Assembly: GCA_022432975.1 (NCBI GenBank)
Contig: CM039503.1
Coordinates: 49,827,259-49,891,258, forward strand
DNA: 64,000 nucleotides
Reading direction: 5' to 3'
Source of the DNA: Begonia masoniana
Taxonomy: Eukaryota > Streptophyta > Magnoliopsida > Cucurbitales > Begoniaceae
The notes under the pieces are model-generated. The model saw only the letters and a list, made by a program, of their open reading frames with translations. It was not told where the DNA came from and did no database searches. The position numbers and the translations under genes are program-made. Shown one piece after another: positions 35,600 through 47,600 of the stretch. Position 1 is the stretch's first letter. Each line of letters opens with the position of its first letter.

Positions 35600-37168
35600 T
35601 CAGGTTTTCTTCTTAGGTACCCAAATCTTTTGGGTCCTAGCGTTAGGTCTGGTTCCTTTAGGAACCCATTGTAATTTACAACCAGCTTTCTTGTCGTTTG
35701 TTTTTAAAGGACATACAAAGGACTTATGTTCTACTTCATTACAAGTATAGCAAGTAGACGGTTTGACAAAGAAATTCTTAAAAACTTTTCTCTTATTGAA
35801 CTTATCATAGCCTAAACTTGCTTTATCATGAGTAGCCCTATGATTCTCTATTAGCAATGTTAAGTTCTTGCTACCATTTGAGAACCAAATAACAAGTTTA
35901 TTTAACGACTCATTTTTCTTCTTAAGTTTAGTGATTTCTTTTTCATGCAAGTTCACTTCTTTAGCATGCTTTTCTAATAAACCTACATTTTCCTTTTTCA
36001 ACATGTTATACTTAGTCTTAAGCATGCCAAATTGTTTAACCAAATCGTTAAATGCATCAACCAAATCACCATCATCTTCATCGGATTCACTATCATTAGA
36101 GGAATGACTAACCTGATCTTCGTGTGCCATGAAGCACAGATTGGCTACTTCCTCATCTTCTGAAGAAGAGGTGTCACCTTCGCTGTCATCCCAAATGGCC
36201 TTCATAGCCTTCTTCTTAAATTTCTTGGGATTCTTCTTCGCTTGTGGACAATCAGCCTTCATGTGATCTGGCTTTCCACATCCGAAGCATGTGATTTCCT
36301 TCTCCTTGTGAGATTTCTCAACCTTTGGAAATCTCCTTCCTTGCATTCTTTTTCTTTGGAGGAATTTGCTGAACCTCATTGTAATGAGGGCAATATCCTC
36401 ATCATCTTCTTCTTTTTCTTCCTCAGATACATCTTGTTTACTAGAGGAGGCTTTCATAGCAATATCTTTTCTTTTTGTAGCCTCTTTCTCCTTGAGGTCT
36501 TCCTTCTCGTTTGATCTCATTGTGATCTCATGTGTCATGAGAGATCCAATGAGTTCCTCAAGTTTTAGAGCCTTGAGATCCTTTGCTTCCTGTATGGCAG
36601 TCACCTTTGGCTGCCAGCTTCTTGGAAGACATCTGAGGATCTTCCCGACCTGTTCTTCACTAGAATAAGATTTACCAAGAGCTTTCAAACCATTAGTAAT
36701 GTTAGTAAACCTTGTAAACATGGAAGAAACAGACTCATCCTTAGGCATAGAGAATAGTTCATACTCGTGTATGAGCATATTTAATTTACTCTCTTTCACT
36801 TGATTTGTGCCCTCGTGTGTGACCTCTAATAGGTGCCAAATCTCTTGGGCACTCTCACACCCTTGTACTCTATTAAATTCGTCTCTATTCAGAGCACAGT
36901 ACAGGGTGTTTACTGCCTTGGCATTAAGGCTCAGATTTCTCTTATCGGACTCAGATAATTAAGTAGAGTCCTTAGGGATACTTTTCCCATCTACAGTTTT
37001 CATGGCCTTAAAAGGACCATTCTCTATAATACACCAAGTCTCATAGTCTATGGCTTGAACGAATATTTTCATTCTAGCCTTCCAATAAACATAATCACTA
37101 CCATCAAAGAAAGGAGGTCTATTTGCAGCTTGACCTTCTATGTGTGTGAAGTTAGTGTTGAATGTCAT
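35600..37168 (-). pseudogene. copia B gag
   Basis: It starts MTFNTNFTHIEGQAAN at 37168. One in-frame TAA (36959-36961) is the only break; the frame is otherwise open to 35600. UBN2-type region with KILRCLPRSWQPK, then a Lys/Glu-rich hinge, CCHC knuckle 1 (CFGCGKPDHMKADC), a long coiled segment, and CCHC knuckle 2 (CYTCNEVEHKSFVC). The end KIWVPKKKT matches copia A. The first 69 codons before the TAA match copia A closely. Confidence 0.88.
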
Positions 37169-37226
37169 TGTAGATATATATATTTCACAGAGTGTTTAAG
37201 CCCAAACTTAGACAGTGACAAACCTA

Positions 37227-37238
37227 GCTCTGATACCA
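37227..37238 (-). other. Primer binding site of copia B (initiator tRNA-Met)
   Basis: On the minus strand TGGTATCAGAGC follows the LTR end by two bases, a full match to the usual plant initiator-Met site. Confidence 0.88.
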
Positions 37239-37240
37239 AT

Positions 37241-39726
37241 TGTAGGATCGAGATTGTCTAAGAGGGGGGTGAATTAGACCTCTTTAAAAAATATTAATCT
37301 AACAGCGAATCAACACACCAATAAAAATAACAGAGAGAGAGAGAGAAAACCAACACAAGATATTTTACGTGGTTCGGCCAAACCTTGCCTACATCCATGC
37401 TTCAAGGTTCACCGGTTGAAGATCATTAACCTTCTCCTCTCGAGAATAAACATATCGGAATTCCGGGCTCCGATCAACTGCCTTTTACAAATCTGGATTG
37501 AACTTGACGGGCGTCAATCCACAGGCTTTCAAGTTTTTACAGATTTTTGACTTTGTAAATTATAAGCTCAGACTACACTTTCACAAGGATTAAATCTCAA
37601 GTTAATATCGAGAGGTGTAGAAGAAATACAGAGTATGATCGATGTGGCAGATTAGGGCTCAAGATAAAATTTGCAAAAAATTGTGTCTTCGTGCTCTAAC
37701 CTCGGCTTAAATACTCTGTCTGATCTTTTGCTTCACAGAATTGAATGCTCCTTTCTTCAAATGGAAAATGTTACCGTTGGGAAGCATCCGTACTAGATCA
37801 GGTAGCCGTTGCCGTCTGTAGTTGCAAATCGTCGTCGCCATTAAAGTTCTAGAGTTAATGCTGAAAACGACGTCACTGTAGCTTCGCGGCTATTTTGAAT
37901 TCTGGCGGAATATCATCGGTAGGAGCAGCTTTAAAAAGCTATCGGCATGAGTATCTTCAAAACGCCATCGGTTGATGCAACATGATAAGTCATCGGCAGA
38001 TGCAAGCTTTGAATTCCATCTGCAGATGCATACTGAAAAACCATCGGCTGATGTATCTTGAAAAATCATCGGCAGAAACAACTTGAAAACACCATCAGCA
38101 GATGTATCTTCAAATGCCATCGGCAGATGTAACTTGAAGACTCCATCGGCAGATGCATCTTGAAGACTCCATCGGCAGATGCAAGCTTTGAATTCCATCG
38201 ACAGATGCATACTGAAAAACCATCGGCTGATGCATCTTGAAAAATCATCGGCAGAAACAACTTGAAAACACCATCGGCAGATGTATCTTGAAGACTCCAT
38301 CGGCAGATGCATCTTGAAGACTCCATCGGCAGATGCATCTTGAAGACTCCATCGGCAGATGCATCTTGAAGACTCCATCGGCAGATGCATCTTGAAGACT
38401 CCATCGGCAGATGCATCTTGAAGACTCCATCGGCAGATGCATCTTGAAGACTCCATCGGCAGATGCATCTTGAAGACTCCATCGGCAGATGCATCTTGAA
38501 GACTCCATCGGCAGATGCATCTTGAAGACTCCATCGGCAGATGCATCTTGAAGACTCCATCGGCAGATGCATCTTGAAGACTCCATCGGCAGATGCATCT
38601 TGAAGACTCCATCGGCAGATGCATCTTGAAGACTCCATCGGCAGATGCATCTTGAAGACTCCATCGGCAGATGCATCTTGAAGACTCCATCGGCAGATGC
38701 ATCTTGAAGACTCCATCGGCAGATGCATCTTGAAAAATCATCGGCAGAAACAACTTGAAAACACCATCGGCAGATGCATCTTGAAGACTCCATCGGCAGA
38801 TGCATCTTGAAGACTCCATCGGCAGATGCATCTTGAAGACTCCATCGGCAGATGCATCTTGAAAAATCATCGGCAGAAACAACTTGAAAACACCATCGGC
38901 AGATGTATCTTGAAGACTCCATCGGCAGATGCATCTTGAAGACTCCATCGGCAGATGCATCTTGAAGACTCCATCGGCAGATGCATCTTGAAGACTCCAT
39001 CGGCAGATGCATCTTGAAGACTCCATCGGCAGATGCATCTTGAAGACTCCATCGGCAGATGCATCTTGAAGACTCCATCGGCAGATGCATCTTGAAGACT
39101 CCATCGGCAGATGCATCTTGAAGACTCCATCGGCAGATGCATCTTGAAGACTCCATCGGCAGATGCATCTTGAAGACTCCATCGGCAGATGCATCTTGAA
39201 GACTCCATCGGCAGATGCATCTTGAAGACTCCATCGGCAGATGTATCTTGAAGACTCCATCGGCAGATGCATCTTGAAGACTCCATCGGCAGATGCATCT
39301 TGAAGACTTCATCGGCAGATGCAGCTTGGAATGCTATCGGAAGATGTAGCTCGAACGCTATCGGATGATGCAACACTTCAATGCTTGAACCGGTATCGGC
39401 AGGAATAATGTTTTAAACACTGAACCTCCATCGGTAGAAGTAGCCTTTAAACGACTTCACTCTTTGTCGTTTTGCGATTGGCAGAAGGAACTCTTCTATG
39501 TCATTTCGCGATCGGTGGATGTACCCTTTGTTTATCAATTTTTAGCCCTGTACACTCAACCCGATTGTTAGACTACTAAAATACCATTTTCGAGGGTATT
39601 TCAAACAAATTAAATCACATGAATAATTTATTATTCTCTATTAATAAACATAATCAAATTACATACTTGACATTCTAAAAACATCATCAAAAACATATTT
39701 AGACTTAAACACTATTTAAGTCAACA
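37241..39726 (-). repeat. copia B LTR (5' in element orientation), expanded
   Basis: 2486 bp, 908 bp longer than its partner at 26162-27739. Outside the repeat block the two align with few differences, so the length gap is due to the minisatellite. Borders are TGTAGGATCG and TCAACA on the + strand. Confidence 0.92.
38090..39336. repeat. 26-bp minisatellite in the long copia B LTR
   Basis: Roughly 40 units of the CATCGGCAGATGCATCTTGA type in two long uniform runs (about 38281-38730 and 38905-39310) plus a short run (38765-38860). They are split by the composite unit with CATCGGCAGAAACAACTTG (near 38245, 38740 and 38870). This spacing suggests higher-order duplication of run plus composite. 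Confidence 0.93.
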
Positions 39727-39731
39727 TGACT

Positions 39732-40512
39732 CTGCAACAAAGTCAAGTCGACCAGATTAACATCATCCGAATTTAGAAGTCGTCCAATATGAAAATGCTT
39801 AACAAGATCAACGTCGATCGAACAAAGACTTCGATAACATCTTCCGAATCAAGAAGTCTTCGGCCGCGGGTGATATCGACTTCAGACCACAACGACTATA
39901 TTTCTTCGTACGGACTCTTCACAACGGTCATATTTTTGTACGGAAACAAGGAGTCCTCCGAGAGTGAAGCAGATTACAAACAAAAGTATATATAAAAGAA
40001 CAGTAGCTCGAGAGAAGAACTTTTGCCAATCTTTTGAACAGTCACTCAGAACTCCTACGAGCTCACGCGATAATCTTTGTTTACACCTCTCTACATCATA
40101 ACTTGAGATTTAGCATTTGAGAGAGTGTGTAGATTTGTGCTCAAAACTTTTTCATATTGTAAAACCTGAAGGCAGTAGATTGACGCCCATGAAGTTCAAT
40201 CCAAAGTTGTAAGGTTGTAGATCGACACCCGTGAAATTCGATCAAGTAATCTCGTTTGAGGAGAAGATAATGATCTTCAAGGGGGGAAACCTTGAAGCGT
40301 GGACGTAGGCAAGTTTGGTCGAACCACATAAAAAATTATCGGTGTCAAATCTATTTCTCTCACTCTTACTTTAATTGTTCAGTATTGTTTGATGTTTTTA
40401 GTATAATATTATCAAAAAGTGAAAAGAAAAGATAAATCATTTGCATTGTTAAAAACGATTAATTTTAGAAGTTTCTAATTCACCTCCCCTCTTAGACAAT
40501 CATGATCCTACA
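39732..40512 (+). repeat. copia A 3' LTR, second part
   Basis: Resumes after the second TGACT copy and matches 5' LTR positions about 240-1056, including the TATA box (39987-39998) and the end GATCCTACA at 40512. The two LTR parts total about 1254 bp. Confidence 0.9.
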
Positions 40513-41690
40513 GTTTCAATGGAGGATGACACCGCCACCACTGCGCCACCATTGGCCCCCCCAGGATACTAGTACATGGGACATAACTCAACAGATGTAT
40601 CAGTTACAGCAGCAACTATATCAGATGCAGCAGCAGCATCAGCATCAGCATCAGCAGGAGATTCAATTCCTCGTAGGCAGAGTCGAGGAGCTCTAAGTGG
40701 GCCAAAGAGAGTTGGTTGAGTCCCAGAGAAAGCTTGCCATTTCCCAGAATCGCATGGCGAAGACACTCGATAATTAGATGGTGGGCGAAGACGACGAAGT
40801 CTCACCCCACCGTAATGTAGTTTATTTTTTGTATTTCATGTTATGTTTTGTAAATTTTATGTACTTTAATTTTATGTCTTGCAGTTTATTTTTACAATGT
40901 AGTTTATGTTTGTAACTTTATTTTAGTTTATATTTGTCATTTAGTGTATGTTATTTGGTGAATCTGGTTGTTGGTGATAAAATTGTGATTTTAATTTGTA
41001 GAAATTATTTGAAGATAGTTATGAAGTAGTCATAAAACAAACGAAACTTTTTCATTTTTTTATAAAAAAAAAATAATAATAATAATTCTAATTTGAATAA
41101 CCTAAAATATATATGTAATTATTTATAATTTATTTAAATATATATTTCTATATAAAATTAACATAATAATTTATTTTATTATATTAAATATATAATTGAC
41201 TAACATTGGCAAATAAATACCTATTATTTGAATAAACTAAAATAAATAATTATAATTTGAATTACCTTTAAAATAGTAGTCTAAAATTTATTTTTTTAAA
41301 AATAAACTAAACGAAAAAAATAATTATAATTGAATAACCTAAACTAAAAGAAATTCTACCAAATTTTTTAATTTATTTATTATAATAATCTATTTAAATA
41401 AAAGACTGAATTAATTATTTTTAAATTAGTTATATTAATTAATGTATTCAAATTATTTTATAGTAGAGTTTTTTTAAAGTGGAAGTTTTAATTCGAATAA
41501 TTATATAAACTAAAAGAAATATATAATTATAATTTTGAATAACTTAAAATAAATAAATATAATTTAAATAAATCAAAATAAATAATTATAATTTGAATAA
41601 CCTTTGAAATTACATGACAAACTGTGTATGAATCTAAAGTGCTAAATGATTCAAATGCAAAAGAGAAAGATTCAGTGTATTAATTTGAGA
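40513..41690. other. Intergenic stretch: small Gln-rich frame, then AT-rich DNA
   Basis: Directly after copia A, 40515-40696 can encode a His/Gln-rich piece (QMYQLQQQLYQMQQQ, then HQHQHQQEIQFLVGRVEEL) that ends in a stop and continues in frame with VESQRKLAISQNRMAKTLDN. It looks like the end of an unknown, probably transposon-derived protein, without a clear start. From about 40820 the DNA is very AT-rich with long A and T runs, and no gene is seen. Confidence 0.4.
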
Positions 41691-41839
41691 GATCTTAATT
41701 TCTGTCGTGGCCCCGTGTCGAAGATTCCTGCACATAAAATGACAGTGTGTTTATGAGCGAAATGCGTTGAAATGTACCTACATCCTGTCAAATATGTTGA
41801 AACTCATAAACGTGTCTTGCGAAGCAGTGCCTGAAGTGG

Positions 41840-43560
41840 ATCCCCATTGAGGAAAAATGCGACTATTATGTCCCTGCTGCCGATAGATACCACACGACAT
41901 CTTTGAGTTCTTCTTACTAATTGTCGAACTTGACAGCTCATCGACATCTCACACCAAGGTGGCGCTTTCTTCTTGGCAGGAGAGTTCCTTCTTATTTGAC
42001 CTTAGCGCCACATTTTTTGGCCGCTAAGAGGTTGAATAAAGTGTGAGTACATCAACAGATAAGTTTCCTAGTGATAGTATTGATGCATATAATTTTCTGG
42101 TGCTACTCTCATGAAATGCATGTATTGAATGAAATGGACACAAATGATTTCAGTAAGCTCTCACATGTTACAGTTGCACACACTGGCAATCATGTCGACA
42201 ACGTACTGTTCGTTGTCGTTGTTGACCTCAAATTGTGTAGTTTTCGCAAACACAACACTCCAATTTAGAGCTGCACTTTATAACTTCACAAGCTTTCTCC
42301 TTATTTAGGGACACAGAAGGTCTGTTGATTGGGCCAACGTCTCAAATTTTTTCACTATGCGAATCATCAAACACTTTCGGATCATCTCGAACATGGCAAT
42401 AATCGGTTTGTCCCTAGCAGGCAATAGAAATACATTGAATGAGTTGCACAAATTATTTAAGCTCATTTTGCACTTGGGAATCGAAGATAACACATGACTA
42501 GCCCAATATCTAGGCTCTTCATTTAGAAGATATGCGTGGGCCTCCAGACTAATCTGATGTAATTTCCTCATTTCTATCTCGAAATGGAAACTTGTGGTTG
42601 CCCTGTCTGTATTCCACATCGCATCTCGTATACCCTGCCCTGAAATTGATTTTTAAAATTTGCTTACATATGCCAGAGGTAGCAACGGTGTTCGGCGTGT
42701 TCTAATTGTTCATGCACATAAATTGACAACTCCTGATATTTGAAAAAAAAACAGTGTCAATATAAAACAATATAACTACCACAACGCCCAATAGTTGAAA
42801 TAACTATTGAAAATGCATTATACTTTTTGTTAATCCGAAACAATTGTCAATCCGTATCCGGATCTCATGTTTATGTCTCGCTTCAAATATGTAAAAAACC
42901 ACTTCCATGAGTCCGTACACTCGGATTCAACGTTGGCAACAACAGCGGGATATATTCCATTGTTGCCGTCAATATTGACGGTAGTGAGTAGTTGGCCGGG
43001 ACACAAGCTCTTCAGATGACAACCATCCAAATAGGTAACAGGTCTACCGAACTACAACAAATTTGTCTTGCACCCAGCCATGCACATATACATTCTTTGA
43101 AATACCAATGAATTAGAGCTCATCTCGTAAACATGTATTTTTAATGTGCTATCTGGATTTGATTTATATATTTCAGCTACGTACGACCACAGTAGCTTGT
43201 ATTGTTCGTTGTCATTCCCTTAATTAAGTGTTCGAGCTACGCTTTTTGCTCTTTTGGCAAGACTGGGTGTAATGTGGACAGTCAAATCATCCCTCATTGT
43301 CTCGATAATGAATGAGATTTCTCACGTAAGTTGACTTTTGAACCTATCCAAATAATGATTCGCCACATATTTTGCTGTAGCGTGTCGATTCTCAATTTTC
43401 CTTAAACAGCTGTGAGAATCGGTCAAATTTTTTATTTGAAACGCAAGCTCATTTTGTATCTTCGAAGCATGTAGTCGCCACTCACATCCTTCTTCACACT
43501 CAGCTGTTAGCCACTGCTTGTCACTTTTCGTGAATTTGATCCCATAACCATTTGTCAAAG
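41840..43560 (-). pseudogene. MuDR-like (MULE) transposase, decayed
   Basis: Fragments in the right order on the minus strand. N-terminal MuDR DNA-binding domain at 43560-43322 (WLTAECEEGCEWRLHASK, then FQIKNL, HSCLRKIENRHATAKYVA). Core transposase at 43030-42830 (MDGCHLKSLCPGQLLTTVN, DGNNGIYPAVVANVE, SWKWFFTYL). Next ESFN-like part at 42619-42305 (NNLCNSFNVFLLPARDKPI). A SWIM-type zinc finger at about 42235-42070 (CNCNM...CVHF, stop inside), and a CCHC-like knuckle at about 41905-41845 where two Cys are now Tyr and Phe. Stops and gaps separate all parts. Terminal inverted repeats were not found. Confidence 0.75.
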
Positions 43561-44693
43561 AATATTCGACTATTTCTGCTTTAATTTCTTTTAAATAACT
43601 ATATTTTTTCTGAAAAAAACAAATCTCATTGAGAGTTCTTCTCTTACCGGTATGCTTTTGATCACGGGCTGCGAGAGAACAGGGGGGGGAGGGCTAAAAT
43701 GAACTGCTCCGGTGTATTTTCTATGTGCAACGCACTTGCGCGGGGCCGTCTACACCCCCGCATTGACCCATGGATAGAACGGGGGGCCGTTCTTTTTAGA
43801 TCGGTCTCCCGTTGTGTACGTGTAGGGGACGTGGAATTAGATCTCCCACATAACGGGGGACCATGCTTTTAGAATGGTCCCTCTGTTCTATGTGTAAAAT
43901 GCAGAACGAGAGATTATCAGTGGACCGCCAGAAATTGAATTGTTAGATTTTGAATAGTTTAATGTTTGATTGGTCATCGTGGATTTAAAAAATAATAATA
44001 ATAATAAATTTACAGTGAAATTGGATTTTAACCTTATTAATAAATGGTTGTTAGAATCTCTTGAAAAGGAACGAACTTCAGTTGTCTAGAACTTAAAAGC
44101 TTTGAACTTTATTTTTGATTTTTCAAGTCTCAAAGAGTGTTCTTTCGCAAAATAAAAAAAAGGGGCAGAAGCAAAGCATAGTGTACTTTACTGAGCTTGG
44201 TCCCCCTCACAATTAAGCTTATTCGTACGAAATCTCTCCAGAGATCTTTCGATTCTTCTTCTTTCATGAATTCTCACCATACCCATTTGTTCCCCAGAGC
44301 AGGCTCTTCGTCTTCCGTTGCCTCCCCCTTCAGTTTTTAGAATCTGGTTATTTCACTATTTTAGTTTTTTTGCTCTGTCTAATCTCTGTGGATTAGCTTC
44401 TGCATGTGCTAAGTATTTCGATTTTGAAGCTAACCAATTTTAGTCTTTGATGATTTGGGTAGATTTCTGTGTTTTTGTTTCATATGCTGAAAGATTTGAT
44501 GAGTTGCGGTTTCAATATTTATCATTTCTAGCTATATGATTATGATTGCTTGGATCAGAGTTAATATGCAAGACTATTCGTTCTTTTCTCGACAATTAAT
44601 GAAAAATGGGCTATTTATATGCATATTTATTGTCAAATCTGTTCCCCAATGGTTGATTTATTCATTGTTTACCCAACAGAAATAATATTGAGA
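43561..44693. other. Intergenic stretch with G/C-rich patch, then LRR kinase 5' region
   Basis: At 43680-43870 there is a patch with G and C runs and related phrases (ACGGGGGGCCGTTC; ATAACGGGGGACC; AACAGGGGGGGAGGG), unlike the AT-rich surroundings; it may belong to the MULE. From about 44150 CT-rich sequence precedes the kinase gene and probably holds its promoter and 5' UTR, possibly with an intron. No other gene was seen. Confidence 0.45.
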
Positions 44694-47600
44694 ATGGGCA
44701 CCCCACTTCTTGTGGTTTGGATATTAGCTTGCTTGCTGCCTTTTGTGTTGTCTGATTATCAAGGTACGAAACCCGATTCTTCCCTATCAATTTCTAATAC
44801 TTTATGAAGGTGAAATGAGAGGGTTAAATACTATTTGTGTTATTTATATTTAAAATATAAATTGATATCTTCGTAGCTCATATATAAAGCTGAGTCGGTG
44901 TGATATATTCGGGCATCTCCATTTTCCTCGGCTGTTTATAACTCGAGAGATATGAAGCTAATTAGGTGGGATATAGCGTTGGAGCTTCACAACACATTCA
45001 TTTTCGAATGGATAATTAAGAAACAAGATGATTTATTTCAAAGATAATTTTTTTTTTCGAATACTCGACTCCAAAAACTTAATAACATCAGCTAATAGAA
45101 CCCTTGTCGTTAGATAATCCGTCAAAATAAGCATGTGACCTGCACGGGAAGGGTGTAATTTATGAACCTACGAACAAGGAACACGGAAGATCATGAGACA
45201 TGAGAGGATTCTTTTATGAAAATCATCCATTTATCCTTAGTACTAATTTACTCAATGCTAGAATGAAAGTGAACACTTGAACTTTTTTAAGAATTTTTGG
45301 CTTCCCAATAAAATCATTGAAATCTATAGTTGCTGGAAATGAACTATTTGTAAGGTAATTTAGTCAAGACTTGGAAGAAAAAAATACTCAAATCGAAGAA
45401 TCCAACAAAGTTCTGCATTTATTGGTTTCGTTATGATTGAAACTTCGAACTTCTTATGAAGGAAAAATTTCCAAAGTCCATTGCTCGGAAAACCCAGTTT
45501 GTACAATGATTCAGTAGACGCATAGGAGGAGATGATCAATTGATATATCTTTCTGAAATTGGATAAGCCTTCCATCTCCTGCAACATATTCCTCATCGAC
45601 AAGAAAATGCTGGGAGATAAACTTTAAAAGACTACCAAAGGAAATCCTATGAACTTTTTAAGTAGACTAACCGAAATTAACCCCACGGTACTTGCCTCAA
45701 ATCACAGAGTCCAACGAAAATCTACCATACTATCCTTTAAATAATGGATATGATCTCTTTATATTCAAATATTGTTCTTGCTGTTTTACTCTGTTTTATC
45801 ATATGCTATGTTTCAGGAGATGCTCTATATTCTTTGAGAAACTCACTAAATGCAACAGCAAATCAGCTCACAGATTGGAACCCAAATCAAGTTAACCCAT
45901 GCACCTGGTCCAATGTTATTTGCACCGACAATCTCGTAACTTCTGTGTAATAGTTCCTTTGCCTTTCAATTCCACATTTTCACAGGAAAAATGATCTAGC
46001 TCTTTTCTGCTAAAATTATGTTGTTATCATTCTTTTCTAGATCATTGTCGTCAATGGGATTCACAGGAACCTTGTCCCCAAAAGTTGGAGCTCTAAAATC
46101 TCTCAACACTCTGTAAGTATTTACTTGCATGCCACACTATCGGATGTAGAGTGTAGGACATAGAGTTAAATATGTGTTAAGTTCTCTGCAAAAATAGTCA
46201 CTAACAGAGAAAATTGATAGAACAATCAATTTGACATGATTTTGAAAAAGTATAACTCTAGTTATCCCCAAAACCTTGGATTACAAAAGTATAACCCTAA
46301 TTCCTCCTAAACACCATTAAAGTACCAGCATTGTCCTCAAAATAAATGACATGAATCATAATAATTAAACTCAACTATTTAATAATAATTATGAAAAGAA
46401 CCTTAATAGTTACTCCTTGTTAAGTTTTTTTCTTGCGTTTGGAATAGGCGAGTGTAATTGGGGGTCTATCAATATGTTTCGCGATATCATTTTGATTTCC
46501 GGTTATCGTCACTCAGTGAGGATTTTGATATACCTTTTTGAACTAATCTCTTGGAGTAAACCTACTTTTAAAAGTAACTGCCTACTTCAAAACAATGAAA
46601 TGGTATTACATTTTGTGTGGGTTCAAATACAAAAGTTTGTTTTTTTCTGTAAAAAGATGTAAAATAAAACTCGTAAAAAGGAGTGAGCTACAGCGAAAAG
46701 TTGAATTAACCTTTCCCTCTGAACCTTTCCTGTCAGCATCATTTATCTAAGTACAAAAATAACTTCATATACAAATGATTGGTTTTTTGTGCAGAAATTT
46801 ACAAGGAAATTACATTACTGGTGAAATACCTGATGAGCTTGGAAATATTACAAGTTTGGCGAGCTTGGATTTGGAAAACAACAAGTTAATAGGTCAAATA
46901 CCATCCTCCCTTGGAAATCTTAAGAGACTTCAGTTCTTGTGAGTAATAATTTCATATATATTTTGCACTCCTAAATTTGTGGATTATGAGCTGTTTACTG
47001 TTTAGTCTTTCATAAAATTATTGCAAAATAAATCTTTCGCTTAGGAGTACAATATTTGCTGATCCTTTATGCAGGACATTGAGTCAAAATAATCTTTCAG
47101 GGACCATTCCTGAGTCACTTTCACTTCTTCCGGGCCTGATAAATATGTATGCAGTCCTTTTGCAAATCAGTGATCATAGTGAAAAGCTTATTTGCATTTA
47201 GTTTTTGATAATTTTGCAGATTTGTGTTTGATCCAGTTGCTATTCCATTTGCAGTTTGCTCGATTCAAATAATCTCAGTGGTCCAATTCCAGAAAAATTA
47301 TTTCAAATTCCAAAATATAAGTATGAAAAAATTTGTGATGGAGTTTTGAATTATTACTATGGAATTTTAATCTTGGGTTTTTTATTTTATTTTTGTGTTG
47401 GCTCAGTTTCTCAGGAAATAGGTTGAACTGTGGTGTAAATACTCACTCTTGTATATCTGATAGTTATAGCTCGGGTAATAGAATCAAAATATTTCTTCAT
47501 TTAAAATGGTTTCCTGAAATCTGATTTATTCATTTAATTTATAGTTTTTTCACTTTTTCACAGGCCGTTCACACAAGCCGAAAATTGGCATTATAGTTGG

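Larger units (their letters stand above)
26162..39726 (-). mobile_element. SIRE-type Ty1/copia retrotransposon (copia B), with minisatellite arrays
   Basis: 13565 bp, LTRs 37241-39726 (5' in element orientation) and 26162-27739, target duplication TGACT (26157-26161, 39727-39731). Minus-strand order: LTR, initiator-Met primer site, gag, pol, ORF3, polypurine tract, LTR. It is the same lineage as copia A (same gag start, same LTR ends) but clearly diverged. Unusual length comes from 26-bp repeat arrays in both LTRs and a 2-kb array in ORF3. Only a few defects break gag and pol, so it is younger than its host. Confidence 0.93.
36..40512 (+). mobile_element. SIRE-type Ty1/copia retrotransposon (copia A), host of three nested insertions
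   Basis: Order of parts: partial 5' LTR (36-1056), initiator-Met primer binding site, gag, protease, integrase, reverse transcriptase, RNase H, ORF3, polypurine tract (25675-25688) and 3' LTR (25689-40512, split). Without the three inserts about 9.7 kb remains. The order protease-integrase-RT defines Ty1/copia. The integrase and RT wording ([22 protein letters not shown]) and the extra ORF after pol fit the SIRE/Sirevirus lineage. Coding parts are inactivated by stops and frameshifts. It is the oldest layer here, since everything else to 39726 lies inside it. Confidence 0.9.

Noticed and set aside
35868..36668. Plus-strand Ser/Phe-rich frames over copia B gag
   Set aside because: They are the complement of the Lys/Glu-rich gag sequence.
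45360..45602. An 80-residue minus-strand frame in kinase intron 1
   Set aside because: No recognisable domain and no relatives seen in the window; could be an old transposon scrap, but support is too weak.
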